Shown piece after piece: positions 55,416 through 63,713 of a stretch of DNA of 64,000 nt. The notes beneath the pieces are model-generated. The model was not told the origin of the DNA. It did not search any database and was given only the letters and a program-made list of their open reading frames with translations. The stretch comes from Hyphomicrobiales bacterium (lineage in GTDB: Bacteria > Pseudomonadota > Alphaproteobacteria > Rhizobiales > Beijerinckiaceae), in contig JAIYDY010000022.1 in NCBI GenBank assembly GCA_027487245.1, positions 1 through 64,000 on the forward strand, written 5' to 3'. Position 1 is the stretch's first letter, and every line of letters begins with the position of its first letter. The position numbers were made by a program, and so were the translations under genes.

Positions 55416-56377
55416 GTGCGCCATTGGTCAGCATGCGCGGGCTTGGCCGGACATTCGTCAGCCGCAAGGGGCTGTTCGGCGCACACCGCTCGATGCGGGC
55501 GGTCGACGACGTGACGCTCGACATCCCCGCCGGCAAGGTGACGGGGGTGGTCGGGGAATCGGGCTGCGGCAAGTCCACGCTGGCGCGGCTGGCGCTCAGG
55601 CTGATCGAGGCGAGTTCAGGCTCCGTCACCTTTGACGGGACCGACATTGGCAGCCTGGAGCCCGCTGCCATGCGCCAGATCAGGCGGCGGATGCAGATGG
55701 TCTTCCAGGACCCGTATTCCTCGCTCGACCCCCGCTACAGCATCGCCGACTGCCTGCTTGAGCCATTCGCCATCCAGGGCCTGATGCCGCCGGCCCGGCA
55801 ACGCGCCGCGCAGGTGGATGACCTGCTCGACATGGTCGGCCTGGCGCGCAGTGTCGCTTCGAGCTTCCCGCATCAGCTTTCGGGTGGCCAGAAACAGCGC
55901 GTCGGCATTGCCCGCGCCCTCGCGCTCAAGCCGCAGTTTCTGGTGCTCGACGAACCTACAGCCTCCCTCGACGTCTCGATCCAGGCCCAGATCATCGAGT
56001 TGCTCGAGCGGTTCCGCGATGACTTCGGCCTGACCTACCTGTTCATCTCGCATGACCTCGGGCTCGTCCGCTATTTCTGCGACCAGATCGTGGTGATGTA
56101 TCTTGGCCGCATCGTCGAGGTGATGGACAGGCCGGACGCGACGCCGCGCCACCCCTACTCCCGCGCGCTGCTGAACTCGACCTTCGCCCCCGACCCGGCA
56201 AAGCGCCGCGTCGTCACCCCGATGGCCGGCGAAATCCCGAGCCCGTTCGCGCTGCCTCCCGGCTGTGCCTTCGCCGCACGCTGCCCGCAGGCGAGCGCGC
56301 TGTGCAAGGCGGAGCGCCCGACGCTGGCCGAGAGCACGGCAGGCGGCCGGATCGCCTGCCACCACCCGCAGGATTGA
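55412..56377 (+). CDS. Dipeptide ABC ATP-binding protein (DppF-like)
   Basis: 321-residue ATPase: Walker [14 protein letters not shown]-loop VFQDPYSSLDPR, signature LSGGQKQRVGIARA, Walker B LVLDEPTASLDVS, switch FISHDLGLVR, tail GCAFAARCPQASALC. The ATG at 55412 (MSAPLVSMRG) overlaps the DppD stop; a longer frame inside dppD is a shadow. Confidence 0.92.
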   Translation: MSAPLVSMRGLGRTFVSRKGLFGAHRSMRAVDDVTLDIPAGKVTGVVGESGCGKSTLARLALRLIEASSGSVTFDGTDIGSLEPAAMRQIRRRMQMVFQDPYSSLDPRYSIADCLLEPFAIQGLMPPARQRAAQVDDLLDMVGLARSVASSFPHQLSGGQKQRVGIARALALKPQFLVLDEPTASLDVSIQAQIIELLERFRDDFGLTYLFISHDLGLVRYFCDQIVVMYLGRIVEVMDRPDATPRHPYSRALLNSTFAPDPAKRRVVTPMAGEIPSPFALPPGCAFAARCPQASALCKAERPTLAESTAGGRIACHHPQD

Positions 56378-56403
56378 CGCTGCATCCAAGGACGATCGCT
56401 GGC

Positions 56404-57888
56404 ATGGCCTTCACCATCCTCACCGCCGAGTTCTCCCACGAGAGCAACACGTTCAGCATCAGGCCTGCCGGTCTCGCGGCTTTCGAGATGCGCGGCATCC
56501 TGCTCGGCGAGGCGGCCATCGCAGCGCGGGGCGAGGCCAACACGCCGCTGGCCGGCTTCCTCGACATCGCCCGCCCCCAAGGCTGGGGCGTGATCCATGC
56601 GGTCAGCGCCCATGCTGCGCCCTCGGGCCCGGTGACGACGGAAGCCTACGAGCATCTCGCCGGCCTGATTGTCGGCGCGGCACAGGCCCATCGCGGAGCG
56701 CTGCATGGTGTCGCGCTCGGGCTGCACGGGGCGATGGTGACCGAGACATCGGAGGATGGCGAAGGCGAGTTGCTCGACCGTCTGCGGGCGGTGCTGGGGC
56801 GCAGCCTCCCGATTGCCATCACGCTTGATCCCCACGCCAACGTCACCGGGCGGATGGCGGCGCTGGCGGACATCATCGTGTCCTACAAGACCTATCCGCA
56901 TGTCGACATGCGCGATTGCGGGCGGCAGGCAGCGGACATCCTGCGGCGGACCATGGCCGGGGAGATCGCGCCCGTCACCATCCGCGCCACGCGGTCGATG
57001 CTCGAGGAAGTGAACGGAGGCCGCACCGACATCGGCCCGATGATCGCCCGCCTTGCCGTCGCGTGCGCCCGCGAGCAGGAGCCGGACGTCTTTGCCGTCA
57101 GCGTCAATGGCGGCTTCGGCAACGCCGACATCAGCGAGGTCGGCCCCACCGTGCTGGTGACCGGGCAAGGCGACGTGGCAAGGCATCAGGCCTTCGCCGA
57201 GATGATCATGGACGACATCTGGAACCGGCGTCGCGAGCCGATCAACAGCTACATCTCGACCGCTGAAGCGGCCGCCGAGGCGACGACGTTCGATGCCGGC
57301 GCTGGCCCGCTTGTCATCGCCGACTATGCCGACAATCCTGGCGGCGGCGGCTATGGCGACGGCACAAACCTTCTTGCGGCGCTGATCGCGGCGGATGTGC
57401 GCGAGGCCTGCTTCGGCCCCATGGTCGATCCCCAGACCGTCGGCGAACTGGCCGGAGTTGCCCCCGGCGAGCGCGTTGATGTCAGGCTGGGCGGCAAGAC
57501 CGACGCTGCGGTCGGCGGCGGGCCGCTCGCGCTTGCTGCGATCCTGCTGCGCCGCTCCGAAGGGTCGTATGTCGGCGACGGGCCGATGATCGGCGGGCTC
57601 CGGGGCGAATGGGGCCCGACCGTGGTTCTCGGCGTCGGCGGCATCGAGGTCCTGGTTGTGTCCTTTCCCCAGCAGATGCTCGATTTGCAGCAGTTCCGCG
57701 CCTTCGGGATCGACCCGGCGGCGAAACGGGTCGTGGCGCTCAAATCCATGCAGCATTTCCGCGCCGCCTTCGAACCCGTTGCCGGCAAAATTCTGGTCTG
57801 CGACAGCGGAGCGCTCTGCACGCCGGACCTGGCCAAGCTGCCCTATGTGAAGGTCCGCAGACCCATCTTCCCGCTGGATGACATTTGA
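56404..57888 (+). CDS. M81 family metallopeptidase (MlrC/microcystinase C-like)
   Basis: 494-residue zinc-type peptidase related to MlrC, which cuts linear peptides in microcystin breakdown. Likely metal or active residues are in the N-terminal HESNTFS, ITLDPHANVT and TYPHVDMRD. The C-terminal MlrC domain has IADYADNPGGGGYGDGT and GGKTDAAVGGGP. No signal peptide: cytoplasmic, acting on imported peptides. It starts 26 bp after the DppF-like stop and ends the operon. In non-degraders of microcystin the natural substrate of this family is unclear. Confidence 0.9.
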   Translation: MAFTILTAEFSHESNTFSIRPAGLAAFEMRGILLGEAAIAARGEANTPLAGFLDIARPQGWGVIHAVSAHAAPSGPVTTEAYEHLAGLIVGAAQAHRGALHGVALGLHGAMVTETSEDGEGELLDRLRAVLGRSLPIAITLDPHANVTGRMAALADIIVSYKTYPHVDMRDCGRQAADILRRTMAGEIAPVTIRATRSMLEEVNGGRTDIGPMIARLAVACAREQEPDVFAVSVNGGFGNADISEVGPTVLVTGQGDVARHQAFAEMIMDDIWNRRREPINSYISTAEAAAEATTFDAGAGPLVIADYADNPGGGGYGDGTNLLAALIAADVREACFGPMVDPQTVGELAGVAPGERVDVRLGGKTDAAVGGGPLALAAILLRRSEGSYVGDGPMIGGLRGEWGPTVVLGVGGIEVLVVSFPQQMLDLQQFRAFGIDPAAKRVVALKSMQHFRAAFEPVAGKILVCDSGALCTPDLAKLPYVKVRRPIFPLDDI

Positions 57889-58055
57889 GATAGCTGCCCG
57901 GCCACCCGCAACGGTTGGCGGCTCAAGTGGCCACACCGCACGCCCGGGAGCCACTGATGCTGCGGCCTCGCCCGCTGGCCCGCGCTGCCCGCTGCGCAGG
58001 CGCGTTCGGCGGGCCGATTGACGGCCTTGCGAGCCGCACGTATCTGACAAGGCGG

Positions 58056-58131
58056 GGGCCCTTAGCTCAATGGTTAGAGCCGACCGCTCATAACGGTCTG
58101 GTTGCAGGTTCGAGTCCTGCAGGGCCCACCA
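58056..58131 (+). tRNA. tRNA with CAU anticodon, probably tRNA-Ile2 (lysidine type)
   Basis: 76-nt cloverleaf with encoded CCA. Acceptor GGGCCCT (58056-58062) pairs with AGGGCCC (58121-58127), discriminator A, CCA 58129-58131. D arm AGCTCAATGGTTAGAGC, anticodon stem GACCG/CGGTC with loop CTCATAA (CAT at 58089-58091), T arm GCAGG-TTCGAGT-CCTGC. The acceptor and D arm resemble bacterial tRNA-Ile2 rather than initiator tRNA; elongator tRNA-Met cannot be fully excluded. Isoleucine charging would need TilS lysidine modification. Confidence 0.93.
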
Positions 58132-58147
58132 CTTGCCGCACAACCCC

Positions 58148-58828
58148 TCAGGTCCGCTTGATCCTGACCAGGGTGAAGACCTGGAACGGTGTGATCTTGC
58201 GGCGTTCGACGACCTGCATGTCGCCGCGGGCCTCGGCCCAGTCAGAAATCCGCGCGAACGGGAATTCCGGCCGCAGGCCAAGCGGACGGGCCACCTTCGC
58301 CAGCCCGTCCTCCAGTTTCGCAGCCAGACCGCGCTCGGAGTAGAAATGGTTGACGAGGATGATCTCGCCGCCGGGCGCGAGCACCCGGGCGCACTCGTCC
58401 AGCACCCGCTCGGGATGGGCGACGAGTGTGATCACGAACTGGGCCACCACAGCGTCAAAGCAGCCTTCCCCAAAGGACAGTTGTTCCGCGTCCATGACGT
58501 GCAGGCCATCGACCCAGGGGTAGCGGCCTGTCGCCTGTCGGGTGCGGGCACGCGCGATCATCTGTTCGGAGATGTCGATGCCGGTGACGGCATGACGGTC
58601 GTCATAATCAGGGAAGGACAGCCCGGTTCCGACCCCGATTTCGAGGACGCGCGCGCCTGCACGCTTGGCGGCGGCGGTGGCGGCGCGGCGGGCGTTGAGG
58701 AAAACCGGTCCGCATAACACATCGTAGAGTGGCGCCCAGCGCGCGTAGGCGCGTTCCACGGTCGAACGGTCAAGATCAGCAAGCATGCGGCGATGATCCT
58801 CGGTCAGGCGAAATAGCCCGACCGGCAT
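58148..58828 (-). CDS. pmtA: SAM-dependent methyltransferase, Rhodobacter-type PmtA (phosphatidylethanolamine N-methyltransferase)
   Basis: 226-residue class I methyltransferase, probably making phosphatidylcholine from phosphatidylethanolamine at the membrane. Features: VERAYARWAPLYDVLCGPVF, SAM motif VLEIGVGTGLSFPDY, GIDISEQMIARAR, ARVLAPGGEIILVNHF. An in-frame ATG at 58786 (MLADLDRSTVERAY) has GAGGA upstream and may be the real start. It is divergent from the plcP-like gene; the two would act oppositely on phosphatidylcholine. Could also be a generic methyltransferase of the same clade. Confidence 0.78.
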   Translation of the reverse strand: MPVGLFRLTEDHRRMLADLDRSTVERAYARWAPLYDVLCGPVFLNARRAATAAAKRAGARVLEIGVGTGLSFPDYDDRHAVTGIDISEQMIARARTRQATGRYPWVDGLHVMDAEQLSFGEGCFDAVVAQFVITLVAHPERVLDECARVLAPGGEIILVNHFYSERGLAAKLEDGLAKVARPLGLRPEFPFARISDWAEARGDMQVVERRKITPFQVFTLVRIKRT

Positions 58829-58876
58829 AGCTGCTGCGCGTGACAGTCTTGCGAAGACGGGAGCGCTGCGGGGCGC

Positions 58877-58898
58877 CTGTCAAAAAACTGAGACACAA
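58877..58898 (+). promoter_or_regulatory. Pho box upstream of plcP-like gene
   Basis: Two 11-bp units: CTGTCAAAAAA (58877-58887) and CTGAGACACAA (58888-58898), heptamers 6/7 and 5/7 to CTGTCAT/C with 4-bp AT-rich spacers as in PhoB sites. It ends 46 bp before the ATG at 58945, matching the spacing at 20097 and 60933. Confidence 0.55.
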
Positions 58899-58944
58899 AT
58901 CACGCAATGACCCTGTGAGCGCAACGAACAGAGACCGGGGACGC

Positions 58945-59757
58945 ATGAACCGCTATCGCGCCATCTTCATCTCGGACGTCCATCTCGGCACAAAGACCAG
59001 CCAGGTTGACGCACTGCTGAGTTTCCTGAAGCACACCGAAGCCGATATGATCTATCTGGTCGGCGACATCGTCGACGGCTGGCGGCTGAAAAAATCGTGG
59101 TACTGGCCGCAGTCGCACAATGATGTGGTGCAGAAGCTGCTGCGCAAGGGCCGCAAGGGCACCCGGATCGTTCTTGTGCCCGGCAACCACGACGAGTTCC
59201 TGCGCGACTTCCAGGACAGCCATGTGGGCGGCATCGAGATCGCCGACCGGACTGTCCACGAAGCGGCGGACGGCCGGCGCTATCTGGTGATTCACGGCGA
59301 CCAGTTCGACGCTGTGGTGATGCATGCCAAATGGCTCGCCTTTGTCGGGGACTGGGCCTACGAGATCGCGCTGATTCTCAACAACCAGATCAACTTCGTG
59401 AGGCGGCGGCTGGGCCTGACCTACTGGTCGTTCTCCGCTTGGGCGAAGCACAGCGTCAAGAAGGCCGTCAATTTCATCAGCGCCTTCGAGGAAACGCTGT
59501 CGGGAGAGGCCCGGCGCCAGAATACCGATGGCGTGATCTGCGGCCACATCCACCATGCCGCGATCCGCGAGATCAGCGGCATCCGCTACATGAACTGCGG
59601 CGACTGGGTGGAAAGCAGCACGGCTCTCGTCGAGCGGCATGATGGCCAGTTCGAGATCATCGCGTGGAACACGAGCCAGCAGCTGCTGATCGAAGCGGCG
59701 ACGGAAGACGATGCCGAGGCAGACCCCGCCCGACGTGCGGAGCCGCTGGCGGCCTGA
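58945..59757 (+). CDS. plcP: PlcP-like phospholipase C (LpxH-fold metallophosphoesterase)
   Basis: 270-residue calcineurin-type phosphoesterase with the full metal set: FISDVHLGTK (Asp-x-His), YLVGDIVDGW, VPGNHDEFL, VIHGDQFDAVVMH, GHIHHAAI. The fold is that of UDP-2,3-diacylglucosamine hydrolase. In rhizobia and marine bacteria the homologue PlcP releases diacylglycerol from phospholipids under phosphate starvation. Support for PlcP over LpxH: the Pho box upstream and the adjoining glycosyltransferase. The start MNRYRAIF has GGGGA upstream. Confidence 0.82.
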   Translation: MNRYRAIFISDVHLGTKTSQVDALLSFLKHTEADMIYLVGDIVDGWRLKKSWYWPQSHNDVVQKLLRKGRKGTRIVLVPGNHDEFLRDFQDSHVGGIEIADRTVHEAADGRRYLVIHGDQFDAVVMHAKWLAFVGDWAYEIALILNNQINFVRRRLGLTYWSFSAWAKHSVKKAVNFISAFEETLSGEARRQNTDGVICGHIHHAAIREISGIRYMNCGDWVESSTALVERHDGQFEIIAWNTSQQLLIEAATEDDAEADPARRAEPLAA

Positions 59758-59769
59758 GAGGGGCGGCAG

Positions 59770-60792
59770 ATGAAGATCCTGATTGCCACCGACGCCTGGG
59801 AACCGCAGGTCAACGGCGTCGTCCGCACCCTGCAGGCGACGATCCTTGACCTGCGCCGGCGCGGTCATGAGGTCAGGATGGTCACACCGCAGGATTTCCA
59901 GACCTTCGCCATGCCAACCTATCCGGACATCCGGCTGGCGATGGTGACGGCCGGTGCCATGCGCGACGTGCTGGCCGCCGAGCAGCCCGACGCCATCCAT
60001 ATCGCCACCGAGGGACCCATCGGCTGGGCCATGCGCGGGGCTTGCCTGGCGCTCAGGCAGCGCTTTACCACCAGCTACCACACGCGCTTCCCGGAGTATG
60101 TCAGTGCCCGTGTGCCGGTGCCCGAGTGGATGACCTATGCCATGCTGCGGCACTTCCATGCCCCGGCAGCGCACGTGATGGTCTCGACAAGGAGCATACG
60201 CGCGGACCTCATGGCGCATGGCTTCACCCATCTCGCCCACTGGCCACGCGGTGTCGACACGCAGCTGTTCCACCCGGATCGGCCTTCCGTGCTCGACCTG
60301 CCGCGCCCGATTTTTCTGACGGTGAGTCGCCTTGCGCTGGAAAAGAACATCGAGGCTTTCCTCAGCCTCGACCTGCCCGGCTCGAAGGTCGTGGTGGGTG
60401 ACGGACCACAGGCGGACGCTCTGAAGGCAAGGTTCCCGCTGGCACACTTCGCCGGACTGAGGCAGGGAGCCGATCTTGCGGCGCTCTACGCCTCAGCGGA
60501 TGCGTTCGTGTTCCCGAGCCTGACCGACACCTACGGCATCGTGCTGCTGGAGGCGGCGGCTTCCGGGCTGCCTGTTGCTGCCTTCCCCGTTCCGGGGCCG
60601 GTCGACGTGGTGGGCGGCAGCGGTGTCGCCTGCCTTGATCGCGACCTTGGCCGGGCCTGCCTTGATGCCCTGGCAATTCCCCGCGACAGATGCCGGGCCT
60701 TTGCGATGACGCGGTCCTGGCCGGCGGCCACCGAGGCTTTCCTGGCCAATCTGGTCTGCGCAGCGGGCGACCGGGCTGCGAGCGCCGCCTGA
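59770..60792 (+). CDS. GT4-family glycosyltransferase, Agt-like (glycolipid synthesis)
   Basis: 340-residue glycosyltransferase with two Rossmann domains: MKILIATDAWEPQVNGVVRTL, TTSYHTRFPEYVSARVP, FLTVSRLALEKNIEAFL, FPSLTDTYGIVLLEAAASGLPV (E-x7-E-type motif). Homologues next to plcP transfer sugars to diacylglycerol, making phosphorus-free glycolipids that replace phospholipids. It lies 12 bp after the plcP-like gene, so one transcript under one Pho box. Cytoplasmic face of the inner membrane. The sugar donor is not readable. Confidence 0.82.
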   Translation: MKILIATDAWEPQVNGVVRTLQATILDLRRRGHEVRMVTPQDFQTFAMPTYPDIRLAMVTAGAMRDVLAAEQPDAIHIATEGPIGWAMRGACLALRQRFTTSYHTRFPEYVSARVPVPEWMTYAMLRHFHAPAAHVMVSTRSIRADLMAHGFTHLAHWPRGVDTQLFHPDRPSVLDLPRPIFLTVSRLALEKNIEAFLSLDLPGSKVVVGDGPQADALKARFPLAHFAGLRQGADLAALYASADAFVFPSLTDTYGIVLLEAAASGLPVAAFPVPGPVDVVGGSGVACLDRDLGRACLDALAIPRDRCRAFAMTRSWPAATEAFLANLVCAAGDRAASAA

Positions 60793-60850
60793 GCACACCG
60801 CATGCCATCGGGCATGGCAGCAAGGCATCTGAGCCGTGGATCACCCTGCA

Positions 60851-60894
60851 GTGACATGGAACCTGCATCGAAACGTCATCGAAGTGTCGCGCAG
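60851..60894 (+). promoter_or_regulatory. Multi-unit Pho box upstream of phnC
   Basis: Four contiguous 11-bp direct units at 60851-60861, 60862-60872, 60873-60883 and 60884-60894. The clearest are CCTGCATCGAA and ACGTCATCGAA; the shared pattern is TGTCAT-like followed by CGAA. The 11-bp period is that of tandem PhoB binding. The last unit ends 38 bp before the phnC ATG. Confidence 0.65.
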
Positions 60895-60932
60895 CCCCGC
60901 TAGGCGTCATCCCGTGTTCTGGAGGTCTGTGC

Positions 60933-61739
60933 ATGCTTGAGCTGCGAAATGTGAACCGCGATTTCGGTTCGAAGCGGGCCGTCGATGACGTCAGCCTCGA
61001 TATCGAAAAAGGCAGTTTCGTTGGCGTGATCGGACGATCCGGAGCCGGAAAGTCAACCTTGCTGCGCATGATCAACCGCCTGCAGGATGTGTCGTCAGGC
61101 TCGATCCGCTGGAACGGCCAGGACGTCACGACGCTCAAGGGGCAGGCCCTGCGCGACTGGCGCGCCTCCTGCGCCATGGTGTTCCAGCAGTTCAACATCG
61201 TCGGCCGGCTCGATGTGATGACCAACGTGCTGATGGGCCGGCTCAACCACACCTCGCAGATGCGCTCTCTGCTCAAGCTCTGGTCTCCGGATGACCGCGC
61301 CATTGCTGTCTCCGCGCTGGAGCAGTTCGACATCACCGCGCTCGCCGGCCAACGCGCCGAATCGCTTTCGGGTGGCCAGCAGCAGCGCGTCGCCATTGCC
61401 CGCGCCCTGGTCCAGGAGCCCGAGATCGTCCTTGCCGACGAGCCGATTGCCTCGCTCGATCCGCGCAACACCAAGGTGGTGATGGACAGCCTGCTGCGGC
61501 TCAACAAGCATTTCGGCATCACCGTGATCTGCAACCTGCATGATCTCGATATCGCCAAGGAGTATTGCGGCCGTCTGATCGGCATGGCGCAGGGCAAGAT
61601 CGTGTTCGACGGTGCGCCTGACGAACTGACCGAGGATGCCGCACGCGAACTCTATGGCCTCGAAGCGCATGAGGTCATGACCGTCCTGCCGCCTGCCGCG
61701 GTCGGCGGTGCCTATCAGCCGCTGACGGCTGTCGCCTGA
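60933..61739 (+). CDS. phnC: Phosphonate ABC transporter ATP-binding protein
   Basis: 268-residue ATPase of the PhnCDE importer: Walker [19 protein letters not shown]-loop [22 protein letters not shown] (PhnC hallmark), signature [14 protein letters not shown], Walker [12 protein letters not shown], switch [13 protein letters not shown]. First gene of phnCDE, behind a Pho box. phnF and the C-P lyase genes phnG-M are not in the window. Confidence 0.95.
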   Translation: MLELRNVNRDFGSKRAVDDVSLDIEKGSFVGVIGRSGAGKSTLLRMINRLQDVSSGSIRWNGQDVTTLKGQALRDWRASCAMVFQQFNIVGRLDVMTNVLMGRLNHTSQMRSLLKLWSPDDRAIAVSALEQFDITALAGQRAESLSGGQQQRVAIARALVQEPEIVLADEPIASLDPRNTKVVMDSLLRLNKHFGITVICNLHDLDIAKEYCGRLIGMAQGKIVFDGAPDELTEDAARELYGLEAHEVMTVLPPAAVGGAYQPLTAVA

Positions 61740-61741
61740 GA

Positions 61742-61766
61742 CCGGCACTGCCCTGTCAGTTGCCGG
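61742..61766. other. Small hairpin between phnC and phnD
   Basis: CCGGCA-CTG (61742-61750) pairs with CAG-T-TGCCGG (61757-61766), a 9-bp stem with one bulged T and a 6-nt loop. No T-run. Possibly an mRNA processing or stability signal ahead of the binding-protein gene. Confidence 0.45.
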
Positions 61767-61806
61767 ATTGCTTCCCCTCGAAAACCAACTCCGTGGAGTT
61801 TCTGCC

Positions 61807-62730
61807 ATGACCCTGACACGCCGCATCACTCTGGGGCTCGCCGCAGGCCTTGCGCTTGCCGCCACCTCGACCGCCGCCTTCGCCCAGGATTGGCGCGCGC
61901 GCTTTCCTGAACTGGTCTACGCCGTCGTGCCCGCCGAGAACGCCTCCGGCGTGACCGAGCGCATGGGCCCCTGGATGGAGTATCTGTCCAAGGAACTCGG
62001 CGTGAAGGTGACGCTGCGCATCGCATCCGACTACGCCGCCGTGATCGAAGGCCAGCGCGCCGGTTCGATCCACATCGGTGACTATGGTCCGTCGTCCTAT
62101 GTCCGCGCCCACACCGTCACCAATGGTGGTGTCGAGCCGTTCGTCTCGATGCGCGCGGCGGACGGCTCGACCGGTTACTGGTCTGTCGCTTATGCCAAGA
62201 CAAGCAATCCGGGCACCAAGCTGGAAGATTTCAGGGGCAAGAACCTGTGCCTCGTCGATCCCAACTCGACCTCGGGCAACAACGTCCCGCTTTACATGTT
62301 CAGCAAGATGAACATCGAACCCGAGAAGTTCTTCGGCAAGGTTGTCAACGCCGGCAGCCATGAGAACGCCGTGATGGCCGTGCAGCAGGGCACCTGCGAT
62401 TTGGCCTTCAACTGGTGGAACTCGGAAGAAGACTCCAACCTGTCGCGCATGGCCAACAAAGGCATGGTCAAGAAGGAAGATTTCAAGATCGTTGGCCGTT
62501 CCGACAAGATCCCCGGCTCGCCTTATGCCTATCTGACGTCGCTGCCGGCTGATCTCAAGGCTGCCATCCGTCAGGCCTTCTTTGAAGCACCGACCCGCAA
62601 CAAGGCAGCTTTCGACAAGCTGACTGACGGCAAGTCGCCCGGCTTCGCCCCGGCCGCGCACGCCGACTATCAGGTCACCATCGAACTGCAGAAGTTCGTC
62701 GACAGCCTGCGCCGCCGCAGCGGTTCCTGA
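61807..62730 (+). CDS. phnD: Phosphonate-binding periplasmic protein
   Basis: 307-residue binding protein with a signal peptide (MTLTRRITLGLAAGLALAATSTAAFAQ). PhnD features: VVPAENASGVTERMGPWMEYLSKELG, SIHIGDYGPSSYVRA, LCLVDPNSTSGNNVPLYMFSK (phosphonate pocket) and QQGTCDLAFNWW. The ATG at 61807 begins the signal; a TTG 39 bp upstream is rejected. Followed by a strong terminator-like hairpin. Confidence 0.94.
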   Translation: MTLTRRITLGLAAGLALAATSTAAFAQDWRARFPELVYAVVPAENASGVTERMGPWMEYLSKELGVKVTLRIASDYAAVIEGQRAGSIHIGDYGPSSYVRAHTVTNGGVEPFVSMRAADGSTGYWSVAYAKTSNPGTKLEDFRGKNLCLVDPNSTSGNNVPLYMFSKMNIEPEKFFGKVVNAGSHENAVMAVQQGTCDLAFNWWNSEEDSNLSRMANKGMVKKEDFKIVGRSDKIPGSPYAYLTSLPADLKAAIRQAFFEAPTRNKAAFDKLTDGKSPGFAPAAHADYQVTIELQKFVDSLRRRSGS

Positions 62731-62750
62731 AGCCCTTCGTTCACGACACG

Positions 62751-62782
62751 GGGCGTCACACACAACCGTGTGACGCCCTTTT
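62751..62782 (+). terminator. Intrinsic terminator or attenuator between phnD and phnE
   Basis: Perfect 11-bp stem GGGCGTCACAC (62751-62761) / GTGTGACGCCC (62768-62778), 6-nt loop, followed by TTTT (62779-62782). It meets the form of a rho-independent terminator, with a short U-run, and lies inside the phnCDE operon 21 bp after the phnD stop. Confidence 0.8.
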
Positions 62783-62828
62783 CATTGTCCTGCGAGTTCC
62801 TTGTCCTCCGAGCCGATCGGTCCGCATC

Positions 62829-63713
62829 ATGGCCCATGCAATCCCGCGCCTTCCCGACACGCAGATCGCGGCCCTGTCGGCGGCCTATCGCTCCGCGCAG
62901 GCTGCCAAGCGCCGGACCACGCTGATTGGTGTGCTCGTGCTGGCCATCCTCATCATGGTGGCGGGCCGCGTGGCGGAGGTTGATCTCGTCAAGCTCTGGA
63001 ACAATGCCGGCCAGCTCACCAGCTATCTGGGCCGCATCTTCTATCTCGACAACGGCAAGCTGGTCTTTACCGACATTGCCGACTGGTATTGGGGCCTCGG
63101 CCGCTGGATGAACCGGCTATGGGACACGTTGCTGATCGCTTATCTCGGCACGTTGTTCGGTGCGATCGGTGCGTTCTTCCTGTGCTTCGCGGCCACCATC
63201 AACCTCGCTGTCAATCCGGCGCAGCGCTTCTTCGCACGCCGCTTCCTGGAATTCTGCCGTACGGTGCCGGAGATCGTCTTTGCGCTGATCTTCGTCGTCG
63301 CCTTCGGGCTCGGGCCCGTGCCCGGTGTGCTGGCGATCATGATCCACACGGTCGGCGCGCTCGGCAAGCTGTTCGCCGAAGTGGTCGAGAACATCGACAT
63401 GAAGCCGGTCGAGGGCGCAATCGCCTCAGGCGCGACCCGCTGGCAGGCGATCCGCTATTCGGTGGTGCCGCAGGTGTTGCCGAATTTTGCCAGCTATGCA
63501 TTGCTGAGGTTCGAGATCAATGTGCGCGGCGCTTCCGTCATGGGCTTCGTCGGAGCCGGCGGCATCGGGCAGGATCTGATCGAGGCAATCCGCAAGTTCT
63601 ACTATTCAGATGTCTCGGCCATCCTGCTTCTGATCATCGCCGCCGTCATGATCATCGATCTCGTCACCGAGCGCATCCGCCACCGCCTGATCTCGCTGGA
63701 GCATGGCCGATGA
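62829..63713 (+). CDS. phnE: Phosphonate ABC transporter permease PhnE
   Basis: 294-residue membrane permease with about six hydrophobic segments. PhnE features: DIADWYWGLGRWMNRLWDTLLIAYLGT, FCRTVPEIVFALIFVVAFGLGPVPG, EAA-like GAIASGATRWQAIRYSVVPQVLPNF, RASVMGFVGAGGIG-type end. Overlaps the following permease gene by 4 bp (ATGA). Confidence 0.94.
   Translation: MAHAIPRLPDTQIAALSAAYRSAQAAKRRTTLIGVLVLAILIMVAGRVAEVDLVKLWNNAGQLTSYLGRIFYLDNGKLVFTDIADWYWGLGRWMNRLWDTLLIAYLGTLFGAIGAFFLCFAATINLAVNPAQRFFARRFLEFCRTVPEIVFALIFVVAFGLGPVPGVLAIMIHTVGALGKLFAEVVENIDMKPVEGAIASGATRWQAIRYSVVPQVLPNFASYALLRFEINVRGASVMGFVGAGGIGQDLIEAIRKFYYSDVSAILLLIIAAVMIIDLVTERIRHRLISLEHGR

Noticed and set aside
56155-58281. 708-codon open frame on the minus strand
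   Set aside because: Antisense to the DppF-like and MlrC-like genes and to the tRNA; no recognisable domain.
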